From: Xanthobacteraceae bacterium
Lineage (GTDB): Bacteria > Pseudomonadota > Alphaproteobacteria > Rhizobiales > Xanthobacteraceae
Assembly: GCA_025929595.1 (NCBI GenBank)
Contig: JAICQA010000030.1
Coordinates: forward strand, 1 to 14,355
Length of the DNA: 14,355 nt
Reading direction: 5' to 3'
The notes under the pieces were generated by a model that worked only from the letters and a program-made list of their open reading frames with translations, was not told the DNA's origin and ran no database searches. This document shows, piece by piece, positions 6,729 through 14,355 of the stretch. Numbering within the stretch: position 1 is the first letter of the stretch; each line of letters begins with the position of its first letter. Made by a program: the position numbers and the translations under genes.

Positions 6729-6850
6729 CGTAACCTCCTGAATTGGCTGGCTCAGCCCGCACCGACAACGCTGCGCAACGGCTGCGGTTCCATCCCGCCA
6801 TCTTTCGGCCTACGCTTGCGGAGCGGGGGCGCTGCGATCAGGAGGATGTC
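6729..6850. other. Short divergent intergenic region before the dodecin gene
   Basis: The 122 bases hold both ribosome sites (AGGAGG at 6739-6734 on the minus strand and AGGAGG at 6840-6845 on the plus strand). I see no convincing -35/-10 pair on either strand, though both genes must be transcribed from here or nearby. An open frame from 6743 in phase with dodecin has no matching family sequence. Confidence 0.4.
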
Positions 6851-7051
6851 ATGGCGGTAGCCAAAGTCGTCGAGATCAGTGCCGCATCGAAGACCAGCTT
6901 CGAGGATGCGATCATCCAGGGCCTCAAGCGCGCGGATGACACGATCGACAATATCGAAGGTGCCTGGATTCAGGAGCAGAAGGTCACGGTAAAGAACGGC
7001 AAGATCGACGAATATCGCATCAACATGCGCGTGACATTCATCTTGAAGTAA
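6851..7051 (+). CDS. Dodecin family flavin-binding protein
   Basis: Dodecins are small cytosolic proteins that assemble into hollow dodecamers and store or buffer riboflavin, FMN or related flavins, protecting the cell from free-flavin chemistry. The 66 residues match the family size. Visible features are the first strand VAKVVEISAAS, the helix SFEDAIIQGLKRA, the segment IEGAWIQEQKVTV with Trp39 in the position of the Trp that stacks on the isoalloxazine ring, and the last strands IDEYRINMRVTFIL. The ATG at 6851 has AGGAGG five bases upstream. The frame is open to 6743, but the family length fixes the shorter form. The stop abuts that of the convergent carboxylase gene with no base between. 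Confidence 0.93.
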   Translation: MAVAKVVEISAASKTSFEDAIIQGLKRADDTIDNIEGAWIQEQKVTVKNGKIDEYRINMRVTFILK

Positions 7052-9028
7052 TCACTCGGCAGTGGACGACTGGATCACCAGAAGCCTGGCGCCCTCGGCA
7101 ACCTGGGCGCCGGCTTCCACCGTGATGTCTTCCACAACGCCGTCGGCTTGCGCCAGCAATGCGTGCTCCATTTTCATCGCCTCGATCACCGCGAGGCGTT
7201 GGCCGCGCGCAACCCGGTCGCCCTTGGCGACTTCAATGGCGAGTACCTTGCCGTGCATCGGCGCGACGATCACGCCGTCGGCACCGCCCTGCTCGACGTC
7301 CGTTGCCGGCCCCGAACCCAGTTCGACGAGGCTTGCGGCGTCGCCCCGAACCGCGAGAAGTCCGCCCGCGACATCAACCAACTCACACGGCGCCGCCGGA
7401 ACGCCGCCGACTTCGACACTCATTCCTGCTTTGCTGAAGCGCACGAGCGCCATCGCACGCTCGCCGTCGATCCGCACTGGCACGAACATCTGCCGCGCGC
7501 CCGCGAAGTCAAAGGCATCGTCGGCATTCCAAGGCGAACGACGCTCGTTGCTGCGGCGCGCAGCGCGGCGGACGATGCGCTCCTGATCGCGCCTGACGAT
7601 CGCTTCGACAGCATGCGCGGCCGCCGCATGATCCGCCACCGGCGAGAGGGCGAGCTTGGCAAGATCGCGTTCGATCAGCCCCGTATCGACCTTGCCCGCG
7701 CGCACATCCGGCGCGTCAATCAGCGCGCGGAGGAACGCGAGGTTGGTGCGCGGACCGGCGACGGCGCTGCCGCGCAGGACTGCCGCCATTCGGTCGAACG
7801 CCGCAGCGCGACTAGGTCCGTGCGTGATGATCTTGGCAAGCATCGGATCGTAATAGGGGGAGATTTCCTGTCCCTGCTCTACGCCGGCGTCGACGCGTAC
7901 GCCCTCACCCGATCCGAAGCGCAGCACATGCAGCCGCCCCGTCGAAGGCAGGAAATTGCGCGACGGGTCCTCGGCATAGAGCCGGACTTCAACCGCGTGG
8001 CCGGACAGCGAAATCTGGTCCTGCGTCTTCGGCAGCTTCTCGCCCGCCGCCACGCGGAATTGCCATTCCACCAGATCGACGCCCGTTACCATCTCGGTGA
8101 CGGGATGCTCGACCTGAAGCCGCGTGTTCATCTCAAGGAACCAGAACCCGTCGGGCTTGAGTGCCCCCTCACCGCTTGCGATGAATTCGACGGTTCCCGC
8201 GCCCGAGTAGTTGACGGCGCGGGCGGCTCCGATGGCGGCCTTGGTCATGGCCGCGCGCACCTCCGGCGTCATGCCGGGCGCCGGGGACTCTTCAATGACC
8301 TTCTGGTGGCGGCGCTGGGCCGAACAATCGCGCTCAAAGAGATGCACGACGTTGCCGTGGCTGTCGCCGAAGACCTGCACTTCGATGTGGCGAGGCCGCT
8401 CGATCCACTTCTCGATCAGCATGCGGCCGTCGCCGAACGCCGATTGCGCTTCACGGCTTGCAGCGGCGAGCGCGTCGTCAAACTCAATCGCCTTCTCCAC
8501 CCGCCGCATTCCTTTGCCGCCGCCACCGGCAGCAGCCTTGATGAGCACCGGGTAGCCGATCTCATAGGCTTTCTGCCGCAGGAATTTCGGGTCCTGCTGC
8601 GCGCCGTGATAGCCGGGCACCACCGGCACGCGCGCCTTGTCCATCAGGGACTTGGCGGCCGCCTTGTCTCCCATCGCACGGATCGCGGCCGCAGGCGGCC
8701 CCACGAAAACGATTCCGGCCGCGGCACAGGCTTCGGCAAATTCCGCCCGCTCCGACAGAAAGCCATAGCCGGGATGAATGGCGCCCGCCTTCGCCTGCTT
8801 GGCGACCGCGATGATTTTCTCGATGTCGAGATAGCTCTCGCGCGCCGGCGCCGGGCCGACGCAATGCGCCTCGTCGGCGAAACGCACATGCGGCGCGCCT
8901 TCGTCGGCGTCCGAGTAAATCGCGATGCTGCGCATAGCCATACCGCGCGCCGTGCGCATCACCCGCAATGCGATCTCGCCGCGATTGGCAACCAACACGG
9001 AACGGAACGGAAGATTCGGCGCGGACAT
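7052..9028 (-). CDS. Biotin-dependent acyl-CoA carboxylase alpha subunit, most like 3-methylcrotonyl-CoA carboxylase
   Basis: Carries the biotin carboxylase and biotin carrier steps: ATP and bicarbonate carboxylate biotin, and a separate beta subunit passes the carboxyl to an acyl-CoA. The 658 residues contain the N-domain start VLVANRGEIALRVMRTAR (11-28), HPGYGFLSE (85-93), the Gly-rich ATP loop GGGGKGM (168-174), RRHQKVIEESPAPGM (239-253), the catalytic EMNTRLQVEHP (299-309), a linking domain, and a biotinyl domain with EAMKMEH (biotin on Lys619). The run GPAPARESYLDIEKI and the overall length favour methylcrotonyl-CoA carboxylase (leucine breakdown), but propionyl- or geranyl-CoA forms cannot be excluded. 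No beta subunit is in the window, so the substrate is open. The ATG at 9028 has AGGA eight bases upstream. It lies 47 bases after the 413-residue membrane-protein gene. Confidence 0.92.
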   Translation of the reverse strand: MSAPNLPFRSVLVANRGEIALRVMRTARGMAMRSIAIYSDADEGAPHVRFADEAHCVGPAPARESYLDIEKIIAVAKQAKAGAIHPGYGFLSERAEFAEACAAAGIVFVGPPAAAIRAMGDKAAAKSLMDKARVPVVPGYHGAQQDPKFLRQKAYEIGYPVLIKAAAGGGGKGMRRVEKAIEFDDALAAASREAQSAFGDGRMLIEKWIERPRHIEVQVFGDSHGNVVHLFERDCSAQRRHQKVIEESPAPGMTPEVRAAMTKAAIGAARAVNYSGAGTVEFIASGEGALKPDGFWFLEMNTRLQVEHPVTEMVTGVDLVEWQFRVAAGEKLPKTQDQISLSGHAVEVRLYAEDPSRNFLPSTGRLHVLRFGSGEGVRVDAGVEQGQEISPYYDPMLAKIITHGPSRAAAFDRMAAVLRGSAVAGPRTNLAFLRALIDAPDVRAGKVDTGLIERDLAKLALSPVADHAAAAHAVEAIVRRDQERIVRRAARRSNERRSPWNADDAFDFAGARQMFVPVRIDGERAMALVRFSKAGMSVEVGGVPAAPCELVDVAGGLLAVRGDAASLVELGSGPATDVEQGGADGVIVAPMHGKVLAIEVAKGDRVARGQRLAVIEAMKMEHALLAQADGVVEDITVEAGAQVAEGARLLVIQSSTAE

Positions 9029-9075
9029 GCTTCGATCCTAGCGGCCAATCGCGGGGCCGCCAGTGCCCTGCTCCG

Positions 9076-10317
9076 CTAATTCAGTTGCGGGGTGAAATTC
9101 TGATGCGGCGGCGAGATCGGCGTCGGCGCTCCGGCTGCCGGGGGCGCGGGCTGTGCAGCCGTTTCCTGTTTCTCCTCGGCGTCGCGGATGTACTCGCTCG
9201 GCACCACACGAGGCAACCCACCAACGGGCTCCGACGACCGGCGCGAAACGGGGTCGGCCTGCTTCCCTTTCGCCTTGGCCTGTTGCGCGGGCCGAGGCGC
9301 GCTCTTGGGCTCGGCGCTGGCGTCGGCTTTCGTTTGTCCCTTCGTCTCCGCCTTGGGCTCACCCCTGGGTGCCGCCACGCCGCCTTTGGTCGGGGCCGGT
9401 TTGGCCGCGGCCTCCGCCGGACGCGCTGGCTCTGTGAAGCCCTGCCCGGACGGCGGTGTCAGAACAGGCGCCAGTGCCGCCGCCGGCGGCTCGATCGTCA
9501 TCGCGGCCGCAGGCGGCGCGCCGGCCGAAGCCTCCGGCCCCGAAGGCGCCGACACGGCGGGCTCCTGCGTCGTTGCGGGTGCCGGCTCATTGGGAGTCGG
9601 ATCGGGACTTACCGAAATAACCGGCGAACTCGTCGGGACCGGTGCAGATTCCGCCGGGGCCTGCGACGTACCACGCCAATTATTCGTGTATTTCGCCAGA
9701 TAGGCTTCCAGCCGGCGCGTGCGCATATTTTCGCGAACGCGCTTGTCGTCGCGAAACAGGCTAAAACGGGCGCATGCCTCATGCGTGCAGCCATGCTCGA
9801 CCGATAGGACGAAGCCGACAAAACCGTATGGATCGGCTTCGACCGCATTGCGCATCGCTGCTACACGCCGTTCGTACGAAGGATCGCGCTCGGCGGCGAA
9901 GGCGAGCGCATCGGCGAGGAAAGCAAGCCGCTGCGTGACGATTGCGACGGCCGCGGCGACCCGTTGTGGCTCAGCGAACAGACTGCGCTCGCACGCCTCG
10001 AGCATGGCGGGCGCGGGCGAGCCATCGATACAGGCGAACACCGAGTCCGGCTCGATCGATTTGCTGAAGAGGATTTCGGCGCGCTCGTCGAGCGCGCCGC
10101 GTTCGACGAGCCGCTTCTGATCCTCGAAATAGACGTACCCGTAGTAGCCGGCGGTCGCCGCCGCCCCCACCAGGCCGAACGCGATCAGGCCGGCGAAAAT
10201 ATAGGCAAGCGACGATCCCCAGAGCCGCACGACGACCAGCACGGCCAGCGCGATGGCGACCAGAACCACCGCCCACAGCGGATCCACCTGCTGCAAATAG
10301 GAAATCACCTCGTCCAT
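9076..10317 (-). CDS. Hypothetical membrane protein with Pro/Ala-rich tail
   Basis: A 413-residue protein of no family I recognise. Two hydrophobic spans lie at about 13-31 and 36-58, followed by YFEDQKRLVERG. A folded-looking domain spans 60-215, with four cysteines (96, 109, 177, 182), the last two in EHGCTHEAC. Residues 218-413 are low-complexity, rich in Pro, Ala, Glu and Lys, with a basic stretch around 310-350. Both spans close together would leave both ends on the same side. The cysteines suggest either disulfides (if periplasmic) or metal binding (if cytosolic); the sequence does not decide. It lies 53 bases after the intact kup gene and 47 before the carboxylase gene, all leftward. 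The ATG at 10317 has only a weak ribosome site. Confidence 0.78.
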   Translation of the reverse strand: MDEVISYLQQVDPLWAVVLVAIALAVLVVVRLWGSSLAYIFAGLIAFGLVGAAATAGYYGYVYFEDQKRLVERGALDERAEILFSKSIEPDSVFACIDGSPAPAMLEACERSLFAEPQRVAAAVAIVTQRLAFLADALAFAAERDPSYERRVAAMRNAVEADPYGFVGFVLSVEHGCTHEACARFSLFRDDKRVRENMRTRRLEAYLAKYTNNWRGTSQAPAESAPVPTSSPVISVSPDPTPNEPAPATTQEPAVSAPSGPEASAGAPPAAAMTIEPPAAALAPVLTPPSGQGFTEPARPAEAAAKPAPTKGGVAAPRGEPKAETKGQTKADASAEPKSAPRPAQQAKAKGKQADPVSRRSSEPVGGLPRVVPSEYIRDAEEKQETAAQPAPPAAGAPTPISPPHQNFTPQLN

Positions 10318-10370
10318 GGCGCCATTTTACCCGACCCCGGTCCCCCGGCGAAAGCAGTTCCCATCCTGCC

Positions 10371-12263
10371 CTAAACGGCCACTTGCGTGCCGATCTCCAC
10401 CACGCGTTCCGTGGGGATATGGAAGAAGGTTGTCGCGTCGTCGGCGGCATGCGCGAGCCGGATAAACAGCCGGTCCTGCCATTTCGGCATGCCCGACTGC
10501 GATGCCGGCTTCAGTGCGCGACGGGACAGGAAGAACGATGTCGACATGATATCGAACTGCCAGCCGAGCTTGCGCGCCAGGACAAGCGCCTTCGGGACAT
10601 TCGGTGTCTCCATGTAGCCGAAAGTCAGCACCACTCGGTAGAAGTGCGGCGAAATTCCGAAAATCTGGACCCGGTCCTCTTCCGAAACGCGCGGCGTGTC
10701 GGCCGTAACCACCGTGAGAACCACGTTGTGCTCGTGCAGCACCTTGTTGTGCTTGAGATTGTGCAGGAGCGCCGTCGGCGCGTATTCCGGATCGCTGGTC
10801 AGGAAGATCGCCGTTCCCGGCACGATATGAGGCGGCTTCTTCTCGAGACTTTTCACGAGCGGCTCGAACGGCACCTCGGTGCGCCGGGTCTTTTGCGTCA
10901 ACAGCCGCGTGCCGCGCCGCCATGTCGTCATGAGCAAGACGACGACGATCCCGAACAAGACCGGCACCCACGCGCCTTCCACGATATTGAGAAAGGCCGC
11001 CGTGACGAAGACGGTGTCGACGGCAATGAACGGCAGCATGAGCGCGGCCGCGCTCCAGAACGCCCAGCGCCAGTGCTTCCAGATGACGATGAAACCGAGC
11101 ACGCCGGCGGTCCATTCCGTCGTCGCGACCGCAAGCACATAGGCCGCCGCGAGCGCGCTCGAAGAACGGAACAGGATGACCAGCAGCAGCACGCCGATCA
11201 GCAGCATGAGATTCACGCGCGGCATATAGATTTGGCCAAAGAGCTGCGCCGAGGTGTGGCGGATTTCCAGCCGCGGCAGCAGGCCAAGCTGCATCGCTTG
11301 TCTCGTCAACGAATAGGCGCCGGTAATGACGGCTTGGCTGGCAATCACCGTTGCCAGTGTGGCAATGCCGATGAGCGGCAGCCGGAGCCAATCGGGCACG
11401 AGCAGGAAAAACGGATCGGCGAGCGCCGACGGATTCGACAGCACCAGCGCCCCCTGACCGAAATAATTCAGCAGCAGCGCCGGGAGAACGAGCACAAACC
11501 ACGCGGTCTGAATCGGCTTGCGGCCGAAATGACCGAGATCCGCATAGAGCGCCTCGGAGCCGGTTACGACGAGGAAGACGGCCCCAAGCGTCACGAGGCC
11601 GATCATGTAGTTGTCGCTGACGAACTTCAGCCCGTACCAGGGGTTGATGGCGTGCAAGACGCTCGGGTCATCGGCGATGTGCATGGCGCCGATGACCGCC
11701 ATGATCAGAAACCAGACCACGGTGATCGGCGCGAACAGCGTCGAAACCCGCGCCGTGCCGTGCGATTGCACCGCGAACAGCCCGACAAGAATGATGACGG
11801 TGAGCGGCAGCACAAACGGCTCCAGCTCCGGCTGCACGATCTTGAGGCCTTCGACCGCCGACATCACCGACAGGGCGGGTGTGATCAGCGACGAGCCGTA
11901 GAACATCGCCGCGCCCACGATGCCGAGCGCGAGCACTAAGGGGGTGCGCCGCCCCATGGCGCGGAAGGCGAGCGCCACCAGCGAGAGCGTACCGCCTTCC
12001 CCGTTGTTGTCGGCATGGAGCAGGACGAGAACGTATTTGCAGGTGACGACGATAATGAGCGACCAGACAATCAGCGACAGGACGCCGAGGATGACCTCGC
12101 GGCCGACAATGCCTTCAACGCTGATTGCGGCATTCACCGCCTCACGGAACGCATAGAGCGGGCTGGTGCCGATATCGCCATAGACGACGCCGACGCTGCC
12201 GAAGGCGAGTGCCCAGTAGCTCGAATGGGAACGGGAATCGCCGTTCCCACTGGTCTTTTCCAT
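10371..12263 (-). CDS. kup: Kup family potassium transporter (intact copy)
   Basis: Inner-membrane K+ uptake protein, thought to be a K+/H+ symporter. The 630 residues fit the family (about 620-640). The N-terminal signature GVVYGDIGTSPLYAFRE (25-41) is present, as are KYVLVLLHADNNGEGGTLSL (76-95), FYGSSLITPALSVMSAVEGL (121-140), YADLGHFGRKPIQ (240-252), NYFGQGAL (266-273), QAVITGAYSLTRQAMQLGLL (310-329) and the cytosolic C-terminal domain ending EIGTQVAV. About twelve membrane spans are expected. One oddity: the block usually reading AYGIAVTGTM is AYVLAVATTEW here (374-384). The start ATG at 12263 lacks a clear ribosome site but gives a normal N-terminus. It lies 123 bases after the frameshifted copy. 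Confidence 0.95.
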   Translation of the reverse strand: MEKTSGNGDSRSHSSYWALAFGSVGVVYGDIGTSPLYAFREAVNAAISVEGIVGREVILGVLSLIVWSLIIVVTCKYVLVLLHADNNGEGGTLSLVALAFRAMGRRTPLVLALGIVGAAMFYGSSLITPALSVMSAVEGLKIVQPELEPFVLPLTVIILVGLFAVQSHGTARVSTLFAPITVVWFLIMAVIGAMHIADDPSVLHAINPWYGLKFVSDNYMIGLVTLGAVFLVVTGSEALYADLGHFGRKPIQTAWFVLVLPALLLNYFGQGALVLSNPSALADPFFLLVPDWLRLPLIGIATLATVIASQAVITGAYSLTRQAMQLGLLPRLEIRHTSAQLFGQIYMPRVNLMLLIGVLLLVILFRSSSALAAAYVLAVATTEWTAGVLGFIVIWKHWRWAFWSAAALMLPFIAVDTVFVTAAFLNIVEGAWVPVLFGIVVVLLMTTWRRGTRLLTQKTRRTEVPFEPLVKSLEKKPPHIVPGTAIFLTSDPEYAPTALLHNLKHNKVLHEHNVVLTVVTADTPRVSEEDRVQIFGISPHFYRVVLTFGYMETPNVPKALVLARKLGWQFDIMSTSFFLSRRALKPASQSGMPKWQDRLFIRLAHAADDATTFFHIPTERVVEIGTQVAV

Positions 12264-12349
12264 GACGGATATGGCCGGGTTTGCGCTGCGAAGTTGCAGT
12301 GGGCGCGGCTCTTACCACGCCCCATCCAGCCTGTCATACCCGGAATTAA

Positions 12350-12383
12350 GGGATCCGACGCCCCCGAAAGACGCCGGAATCCC
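12350..12383 (-). terminator. Imperfect hairpin just after the upstream kup stop codon
   Basis: GGGAT (12350-12354) pairs with ATCCC (12379-12383), then CCG with CGG and CG with CG, with one bulged A, one mismatch and an 11-base loop. In the leftward transcript it begins three bases after the kup stop. Only a weak T-rich stretch (TTAATT) follows, so termination would be inefficient; it could instead stabilise the 3' end or let some transcription run into the second kup. Confidence 0.3.
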
Positions 12384-12386
12384 GCT

Positions 12387-14302
12387 TCAAATCGCGACTT
12401 GCATCCCGACTTCGACCGCGCGTTCGGACGGAATGCGGAAATAGGCCGAGGCGTCGTTAGCCTGTCGGGCCAATCCCAGGAACAAACGATCCTGCCACCG
12501 TGGCATTGAGGATTTCGCCGCGGGCCGCAATGAGCGGCGCGACAGGAAGAACGACGTCGCCATGATGTCGAACTGCCAGCCGAGTTGCCGTGCGATCGCC
12601 AGCGCCTTCGGCACATGCGGCGTCTCCATGTAGCCGTAGCGCACCGTGACGCGCGCGAACGAGTCTCCTACGCGCTCAATCGCAACGCGATCTTCTTCCG
12701 CGACGCGCGGCTGGTCGGCCGTTTCCACCGTCAGCACCACGTTGTTCTCGTGCAGCACGTGATAGTGCTTCAAGCTGTGCAGCAAAGCGGTCGGTGTGCT
12801 TTGCGGATCGTGCGTGAGGAAAACGGCTGTGCCCGGAACGCGATGTGGCGGCTTCAGCTCCAGATTACGTACGAGCGCGTCGAGCGGAACTTCAAGTCGC
12901 CGCGTTTTCTCCGCAAGCAATCGGCTGCCTCGACGCCAAGTCGCCATGACCGTCATGAGCAGACCAGCCACGACCAGCGAAACCCAGCCGCCATCCGACA
13001 CTTTTGCGAGATTGGCGGACAGGAAGGTCAGGTCGATCAGCAGGAACGGCGCAATCAGCAGACCGGCCGCGATCGGATTCCACCGCCACACCTTCCACAG
13101 CACGACGAATGCGAGCAGCGCCGTGATGACCATCGTGCCCGTCACCGCGATGCCATAGGCCGTCGCGAGCGAGCTCGACGTGCGGAACAGGCCGACGAGC
13201 AGCAACACCCCGATCAACAGCACCCAATTCACGCGCGGAATGTAAATCTGGCCAAACAGCTTGTCCGACGTATGCCGGACTTCGAGGCGCGGCAGCAGGC
13301 CGAGTTGCACGGCTTGCTGCGTGATCGAATAGGCGCCTGTGATGACCGCCTGGCTCGCGATCACGGTCGCCGCCGTTGCCAGCGCGACCATCGGATAGAG
13401 CGCCCATTCCGGATAGAGCAGGAAGAACGGGTTTTCCAGCGCTGTCGGCGTCGCCAGCAACAGCGCGCCCTGCCCGAAGTAATTGATGACCAGAGCGGGA
13501 AACACGAAAGCCAGCCATGCGATCTGAATCGGTTTGCGTCCGAAATGACCGAGGTCGGCATACAGCGCTTCCGCGCCCGTCACCGCGAGAAATACCGCAC
13601 CGAGCGTGATGAACCCGATCGCGCCGTGTTCGAGCAGAAACCACAGCCCGTGAGCCGGGTTCAGTGCGGCGAGCACAGAGGGATTGAGCGAGATATGGTA
13701 TGCGCCGGCCGCGGCGAGCGCGAGAAACCAGACGCTCGTGATTGGGCCGAACAGCGCCGAGACCGCCGCCGTCCCGCGATACTGGACGGAGAACAAGGCG
13801 AACAGGATCACAACCGCGAGCGGCGCGATATAGGGCTCAAAGGCCGGCGTCGCGATCTTCAGCCCTTCAACGGCCGACAACACAGAGAGTGCGGGCGTGA
13901 GCATCGCGTCGCCGTAAAATAGCGCCGCACCGGCGATGCCAAGAATCATGATCGGAAGGCTGGAGCGGCCGACCGCGCGCTGCACCAGCGCCATGAGCGA
14001 CAGCGTCCCGCCCTCGCCCTTGTTATCGGCGTAGAGCAGGAAGAAGACGTATTTGATCGTGACGACGATCACGAGCGACCAGAAGATCAGCGACAGAACG
14101 CCAAGCACCATATCCGGCGTGAAGTTTCCGGTATGACCGGAGGCGGCGTTGACGGATTCTCGTATGCGTAGAGCGGGCTGGTGCCGATGTCGCCGTAGAC
14201 GACGCCGATGCTGCCAATCATGAGCGTCCAGAAACCCGCGCGCGGGAGCACGTCGCTGCGGTCGGCCGTGACGGCCGACGAGCCAGATCCAGTTATAGGC
14301 AT
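12387..14302 (-). pseudogene. kup: Kup family potassium transporter, frameshifted near the N-terminus
   Basis: A second Kup gene, strongly similar throughout to its neighbour. From the ATG at 14302 (AAGGA eight bases upstream) the frame reads MPITGSGSS and the signature GVVYGDIGTSPLYAY, up to residue 47 at 14162. The rest of the protein, from RESVNAASG onward, is in another frame that then runs unbroken to 12387. One missing base after the TAC codon (TAC-GAG in place of TAC-CGA-GAA) explains it; restoring it gives about 638 residues with all Kup blocks (YADLGHFGRKPIQIAW, NYFGQGALLL, AYGIAVTGTM, C-terminal QVAI). The gene is either freshly inactivated or the missing C is a sequencing error. 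The open frame reaching 14330 in the downstream phase has no Kup sequence at its start and is not a true start. Confidence 0.8.
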
Positions 14303-14355
14303 GTTCTTGGTCCTTGTTGCACCGCACCATTGGCGGGGGCGGCGTACTAACACCC

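Noticed and set aside
7148..9079. Rightward open frame of 643 codons opposite the carboxylase gene
   Set aside because: It mirrors the carboxylase on the other strand. High GC with third-position bias leaves long antisense frames open, and the translation is rich in Arg and His with no domain.
10383..11939. Rightward open frame of 518 codons opposite the intact kup
   Set aside because: Antisense of a well-recognised transporter; the product is highly charged and repetitive in Arg, Asp and His, as expected from the complement of hydrophobic codons.
12585..13922. Rightward open frame of 445 codons opposite the second kup
   Set aside because: Same antisense effect; no domain and no ribosome site noted.
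14150..14175. Programmed ribosomal frameshift in kup
   Set aside because: No slippery heptamer or downstream structure stands out, and Kup proteins are not known to use frameshifting; a deletion or read error is simpler.

Overview
The window is high-GC DNA that reads as the chromosome of an alphaproteobacterium of the order Hyphomicrobiales (Rhizobiales). Pointers are MipZ (the alphaproteobacterial division-site ATPase), a DUF1489 protein, a Phasin_2-type phasin, a SPOR-tailed D,D-carboxypeptidase, a PanC of the rhizobial kind, and Kup transporters in tandem. This is inferred from protein families; no rRNA is present to name a genus. I see no tRNA, rRNA, CRISPR array, insertion sequence or phage gene.

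Left part (1-5738). A phasin gene runs leftward off the edge. Its upstream region holds a good sigma-70 promoter with two TGC-N3-GCA boxes, probably operators for the PHB-responsive repressor PhaR. A rightward penicillin-binding-protein-type D-Ala-D-Ala carboxypeptidase with a SPOR tail follows. It faces a leftward three-gene cluster: mipZ, then a VWA-like protein, then a membrane-anchored J-domain protein resembling Pam18/Tim14. panC is divergent from mipZ. Peptidoglycan trimming, septum binding and FtsZ positioning therefore sit side by side.

Middle part (5741-9028). A small leftward cluster encodes a 58-residue single-span membrane protein, a DUF1489 protein and an 83-residue single-span membrane protein. 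A rightward dodecin (flavin storage) is divergent from it. A leftward biotin-dependent acyl-CoA carboxylase alpha subunit, most like 3-methylcrotonyl-CoA carboxylase, has a stop codon that directly abuts the dodecin stop. No carboxyltransferase subunit is visible.

Right part (9076-14355). All genes are leftward: a frameshifted kup, an intact kup, and a membrane protein with a long Pro/Ala-rich tail, leading into the carboxylase gene. The upstream kup lacks one base near 14162, which breaks the reading frame inside the first membrane segment region. The intact kup has an altered version of a motif that is normally well conserved.

Most of the window is ordinary core chromosome. The points most worth checking are the phasin operator layout, the kup frameshift, the altered Kup motif, and the small genes. 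I found no convincing previously undescribed system.
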